Program-made: the position numbers and the translations under genes
Shown: positions 1 to 9,799 of the stretch, one piece after another
Numbering within the stretch: position 1 is the stretch's first letter
Layout of the letters: every line of letters starts with the position of its first letter
NCBI GenBank assembly: GCA_015178975.1
Contig: WHVD01000144.1
Coordinates: 1 to 64,000 of the forward strand
Direction of reading: 5' to 3'
DNA length: 64,000 nucleotides
Origin: Hysterangium stoloniferum
Taxonomy: Eukaryota; Basidiomycota; Agaricomycetes; Hysterangiales; Hysterangiaceae
Notes under the pieces: generated by a model
The model's database searches: none
Told to the model about the DNA's origin: nothing
Seen by the model: only the letters and a program-made list of their open reading frames with translations

Positions 1-362
1 AAAATTCTTTTTCTACAGCTCCTATCCCTGTCGCATTGGAAACCGGACTTCCCGCTCATTGTTGAAATGGACGCCTCCGACTATGCACTTGGAGCCATTC
101 TCTCTATCCAGGACTCCGACGGAGAAGTCCACCCCGTGGCTTTTCTGTCCCGGACTTTTACGGAGCAGAAGCTCAACTACGACGTTCATGATAAAGAACT
201 TCTGGCAATCTTTTCAGCTTTTCAAAGCGTGGTGACACTATTTTGGAAGGTTCAGGAGCTCCTATTGACGTTGTAACAGATCACAAAAACCTGGAATACT
301 TTTCTACCACAAAACTCTTGACCCGCCGGCAGGCCCGCTAGTCTGAATATCTCTCCACTTTC
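1..362 (+). pseudogene. Ty3/gypsy RT/RNase H C-terminal fragment
   Basis: Translated pieces include VEMDASDYALGAILS and [14 protein letters not shown], the RNase H start of Ty3/gypsy polymerases, then (in another frame) [18 protein letters not shown]. Reading is broken by a frameshift near 230 and by a TAG at about 340, where element 2 (reverse strand, near 62490) has the Trp codon of ARWSEFLS. The TGG-to-TAG change is a G-to-A transition. The fragment joins directly to the open integrase frame that starts at 366 with MIIRFRPGHLSGKPD, so it is the decayed upstream part of the same polyprotein. Confidence 0.85.
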
Positions 363-365
363 AAC

Positions 366-2054
366 ATGATTATCCGTTTTCGACCCGGCCATCTCAGCGG
401 CAAACCCGACACTTTAACTAGACGATGGGATGTCTATCCTAAAGAGGGGAGCAACGACTATGCAACGGTAAATCCGCACAACCTGAAACCTATTTTCACG
501 AATCAACAACTTACCGCATCGGTCCGCGCAACTTTCCTCGTCAATCCCATTGTCCGTGGAATTATCATTATGGATATCGAGAAGTTACATCAAGATATTC
601 TATCGGCAATTCCCCTAGACCCAATTACTAAAGCTCATCTAGACAATCCTGTGGACCCCGATCAACCTCGGTGGTCTCTTGATCAACATGGTTTCATTAG
701 ACTTGACGATCGTATCTATGTACTGGACTCCGACGGCCTCCGCCTCAGGATCCTTCAATACAAACATAATCATCCACTCTCAGGACATTTCGGGTACAAC
801 AAAACTCTATCATTAATAAGAAGAGAATATACTTGGCCCGGACTCCGTGGATTCGTTAAGCACTATTGTAAATCTTGCACTACTTGTCCCCGCTTGAAAT
901 CTCAGCGACACAAGCCATACGGCCTTTTGAAACAACTCCCGGTACCGGAACACCCATGGAATTCTATATCTATGGATTTCATTGAACACCTACCAGATTC
1001 CGAAGGCTTTTCTGCTATTCTAGTCGTTGTTGACAGATTCTCAAAACAAGGTATATTCATCCCTACTTATGATACAATTACGTCCGTGCAGTTAGCGGAA
1101 CTTTTCATTATCCACGTATTTTCCAAGCACGGAGTTCCGTCCCACGTGACTTCCGATCGAGGATCAGAGTTCGTGTCTCACTTCTTTAGATCCCTCGGAA
1201 AATCCTTGGACATGACATTACATTTCACATCCGGACATCACCCGGAAGGTGACGGACAAACTGAACGCGTCAACCAGACATTGGAACAATACCTCCGCGT
1301 ATATTGCAACTATCAACAGGACAATTGGAAAACCTTGTTACCACTTGCAGAGTTTGCTTACAACAATGCACCATCGGCCACTACTGGCGTTTCCCCGTTC
1401 TTTGCAAATAAAGGATATAATCCAAACATTACAGTACATCCAGAACGAAATCTCGCCTCTGTTCGTGCTCAAGAATTCACCACGGACCTCCACGTGCTCC
1501 ATGAGGAACTCCGGACTGCAATATTGTCCGCCCAAGAGCAATACCAACATTCAGCGGACAAACACCGGATCCCACTACCAAACTTCAAGATTGGCGACCG
1601 TGTTTATGTCAAAGCTCAATTCTTCCGGACTACCCGTCCATCAAAGAAGCTTGCTGAAAAATATTTAGGTCCATTTGAAATTATCGCACAAGTAGGTTCA
1701 GTTTCTTGGACCCTACGGCTTCCGGATAGCATGCGTGCGGTACACCCAGTATTTCATGTTTCTATGCTTGAACCTTGTACTGCTAACACTATCCCGGATC
1801 GCGTGCAATCTCCGCCTCCTCCTGTCATCATTGACGGAGAACCCGAGTTTGAAATCTCACAGATTTTAGATTCAAAAATAGACAAGCGTCGACGCACTTG
1901 TAAACTGCTTTACTTGGTCAAGTGGGCGGGTTACGAGGGCACCGATGAAGAAACCTCATGGATTTTGGCCACGGAACTCGGTAATGCCACGGAAATTGTT
2001 ACTGACTTTCATACAGCTTACCCGCTCAAACCTGGACCATTATCATCTCTCTGA
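366..2054 (+). CDS. Ty3/gypsy integrase with chromodomain (pol C-terminus)
   Basis: An open frame of 562 codons carrying the end of RNase H, then integrase. The zinc-binding HHCC module is visible (HNHPLSGHFG ... CKSCTTCPRL), followed by the DDE core: MDFIEHLPDSEGF, SDRGSEFVSHF and HHPEGDGQTERVNQ supply the two Asp and the Glu. A GPFEII/HPVFHVSMLEP linker leads to a C-terminal chromodomain (LLYLVKWAGYEGTDEETSW), which in this family binds modified histone and targets insertion. The ATG is only the first Met after upstream damage; the natural product was a longer Gag-Pol. Of the integrases here this is the only one without a stop, though loss of the upstream frame makes independent mobility unlikely. 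Confidence 0.9.
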   Translation: MIIRFRPGHLSGKPDTLTRRWDVYPKEGSNDYATVNPHNLKPIFTNQQLTASVRATFLVNPIVRGIIIMDIEKLHQDILSAIPLDPITKAHLDNPVDPDQPRWSLDQHGFIRLDDRIYVLDSDGLRLRILQYKHNHPLSGHFGYNKTLSLIRREYTWPGLRGFVKHYCKSCTTCPRLKSQRHKPYGLLKQLPVPEHPWNSISMDFIEHLPDSEGFSAILVVVDRFSKQGIFIPTYDTITSVQLAELFIIHVFSKHGVPSHVTSDRGSEFVSHFFRSLGKSLDMTLHFTSGHHPEGDGQTERVNQTLEQYLRVYCNYQQDNWKTLLPLAEFAYNNAPSATTGVSPFFANKGYNPNITVHPERNLASVRAQEFTTDLHVLHEELRTAILSAQEQYQHSADKHRIPLPNFKIGDRVYVKAQFFRTTRPSKKLAEKYLGPFEIIAQVGSVSWTLRLPDSMRAVHPVFHVSMLEPCTANTIPDRVQSPPPPVIIDGEPEFEISQILDSKIDKRRRTCKLLYLVKWAGYEGTDEETSWILATELGNATEIVTDFHTAYPLKPGPLSSL

Positions 2055-2260
2055 CCGCACTCCGCAGACCCCGTGTTACATTTGGACTCATTTTCACTAT
2101 TCCCTGTCGCCCTATGTCTCTCTTTGCTTTTACAGGTTCTGACATGTCAAGTCAAGTCTTTAAGCGGACTCTCCGCGGACTTTGGCTTTGACTTTTATTT
2201 TTATGTTCTCTTTCACGCTTTACTTTTATGTTCAATTACTTTCTATTTCTATGTTACTCT

Positions 2261-3224
2261 TCAGTCTACATTTATGGGGCTATGTTTTTTCCCCGCTGCC
2301 TCAGCTACCTCCTCAGGGAGCTCCGCGACCTCCGCGGCAACCCCGTCCTCATCCGACCCGGCATCCTCGGAACTCCCGATCTGCGGCTCTTCATAGACAT
2401 AGCTGCCATACTCCGCCAGGAACTTCCAAAACTCCTCACGGAGTCCGGATAGCTCCTTTGCCACCACAATTTGGACCTTGTTGCTCTTCCGGAGCAACTC
2501 GTTTTGGGCCTCGATGCCCTCGGCGATCCGTCCAAGGACTTTGTCCAACCCGGACAACCCGTCCGTCCCGCTTATGTCTCACGCCCCGGATCCCGTGGCC
2601 TGCTCGTGCACAAGTGAGCACCTCGCCTTGAGGTGCGCGCATTGGTAACACCCCGGACCCCGGCCAGACTTTCAATTGCACTCTGTGTTCCGGTCGTTAC
2701 AACCGGAACACCACGGCTCGTTCCGCGTCGGTAGTCGGACTGGCGCCGCCTTCCTTGCCTTCTGGTGATATGGTCAGTTTTCACCGGTTATCCCACGGAC
2801 ATGAGGCCTACCTTTTGGGGGCTCTCCGGCTCCCCCTCGGACTCGGACTCCACCTCTGTCACTTTGTGCTGAAAATTACAAGTCAGTAAAGTTCGACAAG
2901 TTGAATATTGGGACTTACCTTTCCCACAACAATGGCGGCCCTCTCCACAGCCACCGGGGCGTTCTCCGCGACCACTCGCGCAGCCTCCTCCACCTCTCGT
3001 TCCCTCTCCTTCGCGGCCTCTTCCTCCGCGGCCAACGCTTCCTGGTACTCTCTGTCCAGGGCCTCCTCAGCCTCCCTCGCCTCTCTCTCTGCTGCTTCAT
3101 GAAGCTGGCACTGCTCTTCTCGCCGCGCCAACAATTGGGCCGCCGTCCAAGGCGCCCGATACGGAGTGCCCGTGGAGGGCCCTGCTATAGGCATTGGCTT
3201 GCATGGTGTTGGTTTTGGTCCCAT
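2261..3224 (-). pseudogene. Antisense spliced accessory gene of element 1 (coiled-coil, double CxxC-x6-C)
   Basis: Convergent with integrase (206 bp gap). Exon 1 3224-2919 (102 codons) starts MGPKPTPCKPMPIAGPSTG and continues as a Glu/Ala/Arg-rich coiled coil. Intron 1 2918-2869 (GTAAGT...TTTTCAG, branch ACTGAC). Exon 2 2868-2812 (19 codons, acidic). Intron 2 2811-2762 (GTAGGC...ACCAG, branch ACTGAC). Exon 3 2761-2261 (167 codons with stop). Both introns are 50 bp and phase 0. Exon 3 encodes WCSGCNDRNTEC and GCYQCAHLKARCSLV, a pair of CxxC-x6-C motifs that suggest a zinc knuckle, then a helical acidic tail. Two in-frame TGA codons (complement of 2672-2674 and 2579-2581) interrupt exon 3. Element 2 has a homologue with the same exon structure. 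Function unknown; Zn/nucleic-acid binding is an inference. Confidence 0.72.
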
Positions 3225-3274
3225 AGTGACGAAGATGGGGGTAATGAAGAAGAAGAAATTTCTTTTTTCAATTT

Positions 3275-3284
3275 TTTATATAGG
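3275..3284 (-). promoter_or_regulatory. TATA box of the antisense gene (element 1)
   Basis: On the reverse strand CCTATATAAA lies about 50 bp upstream of the ATG at 3224. Element 2 has GAGTATAAAA about 50 bp upstream of its antisense ATG (59550), which supports a dedicated promoter. Confidence 0.55.
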
Positions 3285-3419
3285 CTCGTCGTGTTTGAAC
3301 CTTACCTTCCAAATCACATGACTCTTTGACACATACGTGTAACCGACATGACTTTTGACACATGCGTGTAGCCGACAAGAACCTTATTTAGGTCTAGAGC
3401 CTCTTTGGGACTTCGGCAT

Positions 3420-3432
3420 AAAGGGAGGATAC
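3420..3432 (+). other. Polypurine tract of element 1
   Basis: AAAGGGAGGATAC directly precedes the LTR start TGTTACGACC, the position and composition of a plus-strand primer (PPT). Element 2 has a comparable AGGGGGGTAC next to its LTR. Confidence 0.75.
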
Positions 3433-4273
3433 TGTTACGACCGGACAATCCCGCCGGACTCCGGGCACTAACCCGTACGCCCCCACGCGCTACAAGCACC
3501 AATCGTCTGTTTATAGGATTTCCTGCCCGGACTCCGTTATGTCAAGACTCGTTACGTTCGACCTCATTACGACACATATCAGTCACCGGACATCCCCTGG
3601 ACTCCGTCTCTGTCTATGTCCGTCTTTGTCCCACGCATCAGTCACCGGTCCCCGCTTAGAATCCCGTTACCGCTCTAATTGAGCCCCGTTCCCGTTTTAG
3701 TCAAATGACCTGTCACGATTTAGGACTCCGCTCCCGCTCTGTTTCCCGTTATGGGTTATGCTTTGTCACGATTCGGACTCCGCTCCGTTCCGTTCCGTTC
3801 CTAACACCAATTTGGTGTTTACTATTCCCGTTTCATGTTTTGTTAGTTTCGTTTCGCCATTACTGGATTTGGTATGTCATTCACTCCATGGTCGATATAA
3901 ACTGGCAGATGTTGTACATACAATCCAGTCAGAAAATTAGCTTAGATTCCCCCCAGTAATCTAATAATATTTTCCGCTCTAAAACCTTACTCGATTCACA
4001 TCGCTCGCACTAGTCGGAGTCCACGGGCTCCGGCGCATCTATCTCTCTCAACCAACTTGACTCACGACCCACGACCCACGACCCACGACCCACGACCCAC
4101 GACCCCTGACTTATGACCTACGACCCACGAACCCCGCCCGGACTCCCCGGGATCCCCGTCCGTCCGTTTGAAATTGGACAACACGATCTAGTGAGGGTGC
4201 AGCCTATAAGCTGAAGCCAAGTCCTACCGGATATCCCACGGGTTTCTCCGGAAACCCAGCCTGTGTGTGTAAC
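3433..4273 (+). repeat. LTR family A, copy A1 (3' LTR of element 1)
   Basis: Starts TGTTACGACCGG and aligns along its whole length with the solo LTRs at 7749-9292 and 12613-13426. It contains a TATA-like GATATAAACTGG at about 3893, a GAC-CCAC-GACCCAC short tandem run (4065-4130) and the LTR core motif at 4168-4226. Its last bases (expected CCTAACA) are altered, so the right edge is uncertain by a few bases. Small frames here are not genes. Confidence 0.85.
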
Positions 4274-4664
4274 CTCCTGGAGGTCACTTTGGACCTTGCA
4301 TCCCCTGTACCTAATAATCTGAAGTTTGCCCAAGTCAAATGTGAGGTTGTCATGTTCCAATCCACTACTGATCTGTCTACACTTTTTCAGCAACACAAGT
4401 ATTACCAGCCTGCTACACTGAATTTTCTGTTGTTTGATGTTTTTACAGTTAATTTCTATTCTTCAAATCCTAAACCTTAAACCCTAAAGGAACTCAGCCA
4501 CTCTCTGGGTTCTGTAAATGACTGAGTCCTGGTCATATGGAGGCTTGGTGGTGGGTTATCAAGTGATCCACAAGATTGTTGCTGCTTTGAAGAAGTGACT
4601 TCAGGAGACCCTCCCCCTCCAAAAAAAAAAACAAGGAAAACCATAAATGCTGATGACAAGCAGA
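4274..4664. other. No recognisable feature
   Basis: Non-coding spacer between the 3' LTR of element 1 and the reverse LTR A. It holds a short telomere-like string (CCTAAACCTTAAACCCTAAA near 4470) and an A-run near 4620. I see no gene. Confidence 0.5.
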
Positions 4665-4801
4665 CAGTCTAGATGGGTTGAAGCCTGGGGGCTCTGATGA
4701 GTAAGAGTGGTGTGTTTCAAAGAGGAATTTAGAGCAGAAAATACATATACTAAGATTACTGGGGGAATCTAAGCTGATTTTCTGACTGGATTGTACAGTA
4801 C

Positions 4802-5545
4802 AGTTAAGAACTGGAAACTGACTAATATCGGTGGCTGACAGGGACCGATTGGAAAGGACTCAGCTTCAGCTTATATGCTGCGCCATCACAAATATCTGTA
4901 GGGTGTCCTTGAATTTTGGATGGGCGAAGACTAATCCTAAGGAGTACCTTTCGGCGAGATACCGATTGGGACCGAAGGTTAAGTCGAGTGTCGGGCCAAG
5001 GGGGTTGGGACCGAGAGTGGTCGAGTGCACGTGAAGGCGGATGAGGGGATTCTTAGTATGATACTGGTACAGATGTATAAGGGTATTCTGAGTCGATATT
5101 CTGATTGCCTAGTAACTACAACTACAGCAGGTTCATATACAAGTAACAGGGGTCTAGAAAATACTAATGGGGAGAAGGGCGGAAAACAGTATTAACAATA
5201 AGCTTGACTAGGAACGGGAAGTTTATGATTAGTTCGGAGGCCAAAGAGATAACCGAGAGTGGATTTACAAAAAAAGGAAATAGTTCGAGGACTACAAATA
5301 TAGATAGACATATGTGAAACATAGGATAGAACAGATCATGAGAATAAAAGGGACGTATCAAAAGTTTAACCAGATAGTACGAGTATATTTTGATGTGGGC
5401 GTAAATGGGGTTTGATCACCACAAAAGCATATGTCAGCTTTCGGGGGCCGATGGTCTCCGATGTGGTGACTTGATCAGAAACTCGAAAACGTCGATAGGT
5501 GGTGATAACCTCAGGGACCGATAGGGTTGCGACATGGTCGTAACA
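4802..5545 (-). repeat. Solo LTR family B, copy B1
   Basis: Plus-strand edges AGTTAAGAAC ... GGTCGTAACA are the reverse complement of TGTTACGACC...GTTCTTAACT. It aligns with B2 (8135-8855) and, in the other orientation, with 49331-50075. It lies inside LTR A0. The flanking five bases (AGTAC / CCTAC) are an imperfect target duplication. The LTR core motif lies at 4855-4918. Confidence 0.78.
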
Positions 5546-5599
5546 CCTACTGTATATACAACATCTGCCAGACTATATAGACTGTGGAATGAATAACAT

Positions 5600-6228
5600 T
5601 GTCATGAATTGAATTTTACTCAATAAAGTTGAATAAACAATCGAAGAATATTCAACAATATCGAATAAAGATGCCTCATTCGATGAAGTATTAATTCATC
5701 CTGTTGATAAAGCATGAGGCAAAGATAGGACACAGAGGCTCACGAATAAATAAGTCAAAAAAAGGGTTGGAAAAAGTTCGATGATTATATAATACAGTAA
5801 ATATATAATATAATGCAGGTTTTCTGACTGACTTCCTTCGTTCCTATCATTGCCCTTATATACTATATATCATTTACCTATGATGATAATATGATATCAA
5901 AGTGAAATCATCAATGACATTAACCAGAGACAAGTTGAAGATATTCAATATCGTCGAAGATATTGTCGAAGAATAGTTGAGTCAGAAGTTGAGTCAGAAG
6001 TGAAGTTGAGTCAGAAGTTGAGTCAGAAGTTGAGTCAGAAGTTGAGTCAGAAGTTGAGTCAGAAGTTGAGTCAGAAGTTGAGTCAGAAGTTGAGTCAGAA
6101 GTTGAGTCAGAAGTTGAGTCAGAAGTTGAGTCAGAAGTTGAGTCAGAAGTTGAGTCAGAACGTCAAAGGAATGTCGAAGAAATATTAAATTGAATATTAT
6201 CGAAAATTGAGTTTGTACATTTGTGACA
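5600..6228 (+). repeat. Solo LTR family G, copy G1
   Basis: TGTCATGAATTG...CATTTGTGACA, flanked by a perfect 5-bp duplication AACAT (5595-5599 and 6229-6233), inserted into LTR A0. It aligns with G2 (53675-54075) except that G1 carries an extra 12-bp minisatellite. No internal retrotransposon sequence accompanies it. Confidence 0.9.
5976..6160 (+). repeat. 12-bp minisatellite of GTTGAGTCAGAA inside LTR G1
   Basis: Two units (5976-5999), a 5-bp break (GTGAA), then thirteen identical units (6005-6160). Every unit contains TGAGTCA, the core recognised by Gcn4/AP-1 type bZIP factors. G2 lacks the array, so it expanded after the copies separated. The open frames over it on both strands are repeat artefacts. 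Confidence 0.95.
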
Positions 6229-6617
6229 AACATACCAAATCCAGTAATAATGAAAACTAAACTAGCAAACATACAGTGACTCACAAAACCTTTCCAATGT
6301 TTGGAGTTTGCATATTGGCAGACTGCTACAGAAAATAGCAAAAAATTTCAAAAATTACACTGGATAGCTAAACATGTATAGAATCATGGTCTAGAGTATT
6401 ATTACATAATATGCATTTTTGGGTATGCTACAAATAGTTTAGTCAGGCCTGCTCATTGGAAAGGTTTTGTGGCTGATGATTTTGATACAATATACATATA
6501 CTATATAAACTGGCCAAATCACATGTCTTTGTTGATTCTATTCAATATGGTCACATGACTTGTTGATCTATAGTCAATTTTGATATTACTGTCTCTTCAC
6601 ATTGCCAGCAATCCATC

Positions 6618-7595
6618 ATGCACTCCCTCTCTCCTGCTCAACACCAATATATTATCTCTCTCTACTTGAAGCTGGCCATTCCACTCCATCCATTGCCTCA
6701 ATCACTGGTTTTGGCATTGGTACTATCTCCAGACTTCACTCTAAGCACCTTCCTACCCTTCCCAAATCAACTGGAGGTTGTCCCAAGAAGCTCTCTGCTA
6801 CCAACATCTGTCATGCAGTCCATCTAATCACATCTGGAAAGGCTGAAACTGCAGTGGACATAGCCCAGAAACTTCAGACCATCACCAACAACCCTATTTC
6901 AGCTGAGACAGTTTGGAGGAGCTTGAAGAAAGCAGGGATGAAAGCAGTTGTGAAGAAGAAGCCACTTTTGTCCAAGAGATATATGAATGAGAGGCTTGAC
7001 TTTGTTTTGGCCCACCAGCACTGGACTTTAGATGACTGGAGGAGGGTTGTGTGGTCTGATGAGACTAAAATAAATCACCTTGGCTCAGATGGGAGGAGAT
7101 GGGCATGGACAAAGACTGGGGAAGGCCTGAATGAGAGGCTTGTTCAAGGGACAGTGAAGTTTGGTAGAGGATCAGTCATGGTTTGGAGGTGCTTCATGTG
7201 GGAGGGTGTGGGATATGCCACCAGGATCGAGGGTAGAATGGATGGGGAACTTTACAGGAGCATCTTGGATGAAGACCTCCAAAACAGCATCAGGTATTAC
7301 CAGTTGACCCTGCTAAAATCATCTTTCAGCAGGATAATGATCCAAAACATACCTGCAAAAAGACAAAGGAATGGTTTGAAAATTCCCCAGACCTCAATCC
7401 AATTGAGCATCTATGGGATTACTTAAAGAGAAAGCTGGGACAGTATGCCACTGCACCAAGTGGGATTCTGGAGTTGTGGGAGAGGATAGAGAAGGAGTGG
7501 GAAGATATACCAGCTTCTGAGTGTCAGAAGTTAATTGAAAGCATGCCAAGGAGGGTTGAGGCAGTTATAAAGGCCGAGGGTATACCAAGTATTAA
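6618..7595 (+). pseudogene. Tc1/mariner transposase (M1), frameshifted
   Basis: The start MHSLSPAQHQYI at 6618 matches MHPLSTAAQYEI of mariner 3. After a frameshift near 6660 the helix-turn-helix region follows (TISRLHSKH, STGGCPKKLS), then the catalytic part: VVWSDETKIN (first Asp), FQQDNDPKHT (second Asp) and SPDLNPIEHLW (Glu), a DD34E-type Tc1 triad. There is another frameshift near 7310 and a small deletion just before SPDLNP compared with mariner 3. It ends YTKY-stop in register with M2 and M3. It cuts and pastes DNA at TA sites in the intact family; this copy cannot encode a full protein. Confidence 0.88.
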
Positions 7596-7748
7596 AATAT
7601 AGCATATATTGCATCATAATCATCAGCCACAAAACCTTTCCAATGAGCAGGCCTGACTAAACTATTTTTAGCATGCCCAAAAATGCATATTATGTAATAA
7701 TATTCTAGGCCATGATTCTATACATGTTTAGCTATCTAGTGTGAATTG

Positions 7749-9292
7749 TTACGACCGGACAATCCCGCCGGACTCCGGGCACTAACTCGTACGCCCCCAC
7801 GCGCTACAAGCACCAATCGTCTGTTTATAGGATTTCCCGCCCGGACTCCATCACGTCAAGACTCGTTACGTTCGACCTCATTAAGACACATATCAGTCAC
7901 CGGACTTCCCCCGGATCCCATCTCTGTCTATGTCCGTCTTCGTCCCATGCATCAGTCATTGGAACCCGCTCAGAATCCCATCACCGCTCTAATTGAGCCC
8001 TGTTCCCGTTTTAGTCAAATGACCTGTCACGATTTAGGACTCTGCTCCCGCTCCATTTCCCGTTATGGGTTATGCTTTGTCACGATTTGGACTCCGCTCT
8101 GTTCCGTCCCGTTCCTAACACCAAACTTGGTGTTTGTTAAGAACTAGAAACTGACTAATGTCGGTGGCCGACGGGGACCGATCGGGAGGACTTGGCTTCA
8201 GCTTATGTGCTGCGCCCTCGCAATTATCCGTAGGTTGTCCTTAAATTTCGGACAGGCAAAAACTAAATCCTAAGAAGAACCTTTCGGCAAGATACCGATC
8301 GGAACTGCAGGACAAGTCAAGTGTCGGGCCAAGGGGTCGGGGCCGAGAGTGGGCGAGCGCACGCGAAGGCGGAAGGGAGATTCTTCTAGTATGAGACTGC
8401 TACAGACGTATGAGGGTATTCTGAGTCGATATTCTGATTGCCTAGTAACTACAATTACAGCGAGTTCATATACAAGTAACAGGCGTCTAGATACTAATGG
8501 GGAGAAGGGCGGAACACGGTATTAACAATAAGCTTGACTAGGAACGGGAAGTTTATGATTAGTTCGGAGGCCGATGATAACCGAGAGCGGGATTACGATA
8601 AAAGGAAATGGTTCAAGGACTACAAATATAGATAGACATATGCGAAACATAAGATTGAACGGATCAACATAATAAAAGGGGACGTATCAAAGTTTGACCA
8701 GACAATACGAGTTATTTTGACGTGGGCGTAAATGGAGTTTGATCTTCGCGAAACATTCGTCAGCTTCGGTGCCGATGGTTTCTGAGAGGATGACTTGAAA
8801 CGTTGACAAGTGGCGATAACCTCGGGGCCGATAGGGTTGCGACACGGTCGTAACAGTGTTTATCATTCCCGTTTTATGTTTTGCTCGTTTCGTCTCATTA
8901 TTACTGGATTCGGTATGTCATGCATTCCACGGTCTATATAAACTGGCAGATGTTGTACATACAATCCAGTCAGAAAATTAGCTTAGATTCCCCCCAGTGA
9001 TCTAATACATTTTCCTCTCTAAACCCTACTCTTATCAGACCACTCACACTAGTCGGAGCCCACGGGCTCTGACGCATCTAAACTCTCTCGAACATCTCGA
9101 CTCACAACTCACGACTCACGACCTACGACCTACGACCCACGAACCCCCGCCTGGACTCCCCAGGACTCCTGTCTGCCTGTCTGAAATTGGACAACACAAT
9201 CTAGCGAGGGCGCAGCCTATAAGCTGAAGCCAAGTCCTACCGGATATCCTGCAGGTTTCTCCGGAAACCCGCCCTGTGTGTGTATCCTAACA
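7749..9292 (+). repeat. Solo LTR A, copy A2 (contains LTR B2)
   Basis: TGTTACGACCGG...TATCCTAACA, flanked by a perfect 5-bp duplication TGAAT (7744-7748 and 9293-9297), inside the right inverted repeat of mariner M1. It is interrupted by LTR B2; without that insert it is about 820 bp. The frame at 7746-8147 mirrors one in A1 and is not a gene. The core motif lies at 9181-9239. Confidence 0.93.
8135..8855 (-). repeat. Solo LTR B, copy B2, nested in A2
   Basis: Plus-strand edges TGTTAAGAAC...GTCGTAACA, flanked by a perfect 5-bp duplication GTGTT (8130-8134 and 8856-8860). It is the innermost and therefore youngest insertion in this nest. The core motif lies at 8188-8254. Confidence 0.93.
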
Positions 9293-9799
9293 TGAATTTT
9301 TGATATTTTTTACTATTTTGTCTCCCCTAGTAGCAGTTTGCCAATATGCAAACTCCAAACATTGGAAAGGTTTTGTGAGTCACTGTAAAACAAGATAAAT
9401 AAACACCAAACTTGGTGTTAGAAATGGGACAGAACAGAACGGAGTCCAAATCGTGACAGGTCATGAAACCATAATGGGAACAGGGCAGGAGTGGAGTCCA
9501 AATCGTGACAGGTCATTTGACTATAATGGGAATGGGGCTCAGTTAGAGAGCTGACAGGTTTTCTGAGTGGGGTCCCCATGATTGGGGTATGGGACAGGGT
9601 TGGAGATAGACAGGGACAGAGTCTAGCAGGTATTCCAGTGACTGATACATGAAGTAATGAAGGTCGAGCATGGACAGGGCTGATGTATGGAGTCTAGCGG
9701 GTATTCTGGTAAACTGATAATTGGTGCATATACTGTAGGGTGCGGGTGCATATAAGTTAGTGCCTGGAGTCTGGTGGGAATTCTGGTCATAACACTGTG

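Larger units (their letters stand above)
1..4273 (+). mobile_element. Ty3/gypsy chromovirus, 3' portion (element 1, LTR family A)
   Basis: The window opens inside the pol gene. In order it holds the end of RT/RNase H (1-362), an open integrase-chromodomain frame (366-2054), a convergent antisense gene (3224 to 2261), a polypurine tract (3420-3432) and a 3' LTR (3433-4273). RT-RNase H-integrase order followed by a C-terminal chromodomain is diagnostic of chromoviruses. The 5' LTR, gag, protease and most of RT lie outside the window. The integrase proteins of this element, element 2 (58788-64000) and the fragment at 37128-38509 are closely similar, so all three belong to one clade although their LTRs differ. 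Confidence 0.9.
6274..9385 (+). mobile_element. Tc1/mariner element M1 (split by nested LTRs)
   Basis: Ends CAGTGACTCACAAAACC at 6274 and its inverse at 9385, flanked by TA (6272-6273, 9386-9387). The ~215-bp terminal inverted repeats each carry an outer CAAAACCTTTCCAATG and, about 180 bp inside, the same motif inverted (CATTGGAAAGGTTTTG, near 6456 and complement near 7640). LTR A2 is inserted in the right inverted repeat. Without it the element is about 1.56 kb. It sits inside LTR A0. Confidence 0.9.
4665..9794 (-). repeat. Reverse LTR A, copy A0, split by nested insertions
   Basis: Reading the reverse strand, an LTR A starts at 9794 (TGTTATGACCAG), runs to about 9388, resumes at 6271-6229, then 5599-5546, then 4801 to roughly 4665 where homology fades. 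The pieces are collinear with LTR A (for example CATACCAAATCCAGTAAT at 6232 and TAGATTACTGGGGG-like sequence at 4760). The gaps are exactly filled by LTR B1 (4802-5545), LTR G1 (5600-6228) and mariner 1 (6274-9385), so this one LTR served as target for three separate insertions. Confidence 0.8.

Noticed and set aside
3405..3959. Frames encoding MLRPDNPAGLRALTRTPP-like peptides in LTR A (also 7746-8147, 12481-13143)
   Set aside because: They recur because the LTR recurs, shift frame between copies and show no domain.
4467..4487. Telomere-like CCTAAACCTTAAACCC string
   Set aside because: Too short and irregular to be an interstitial telomere array; likely chance.
5994..6341. Frames made of LTQ or LSQK repeats
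   Set aside because: Products of the 12-bp minisatellite in LTR G1.
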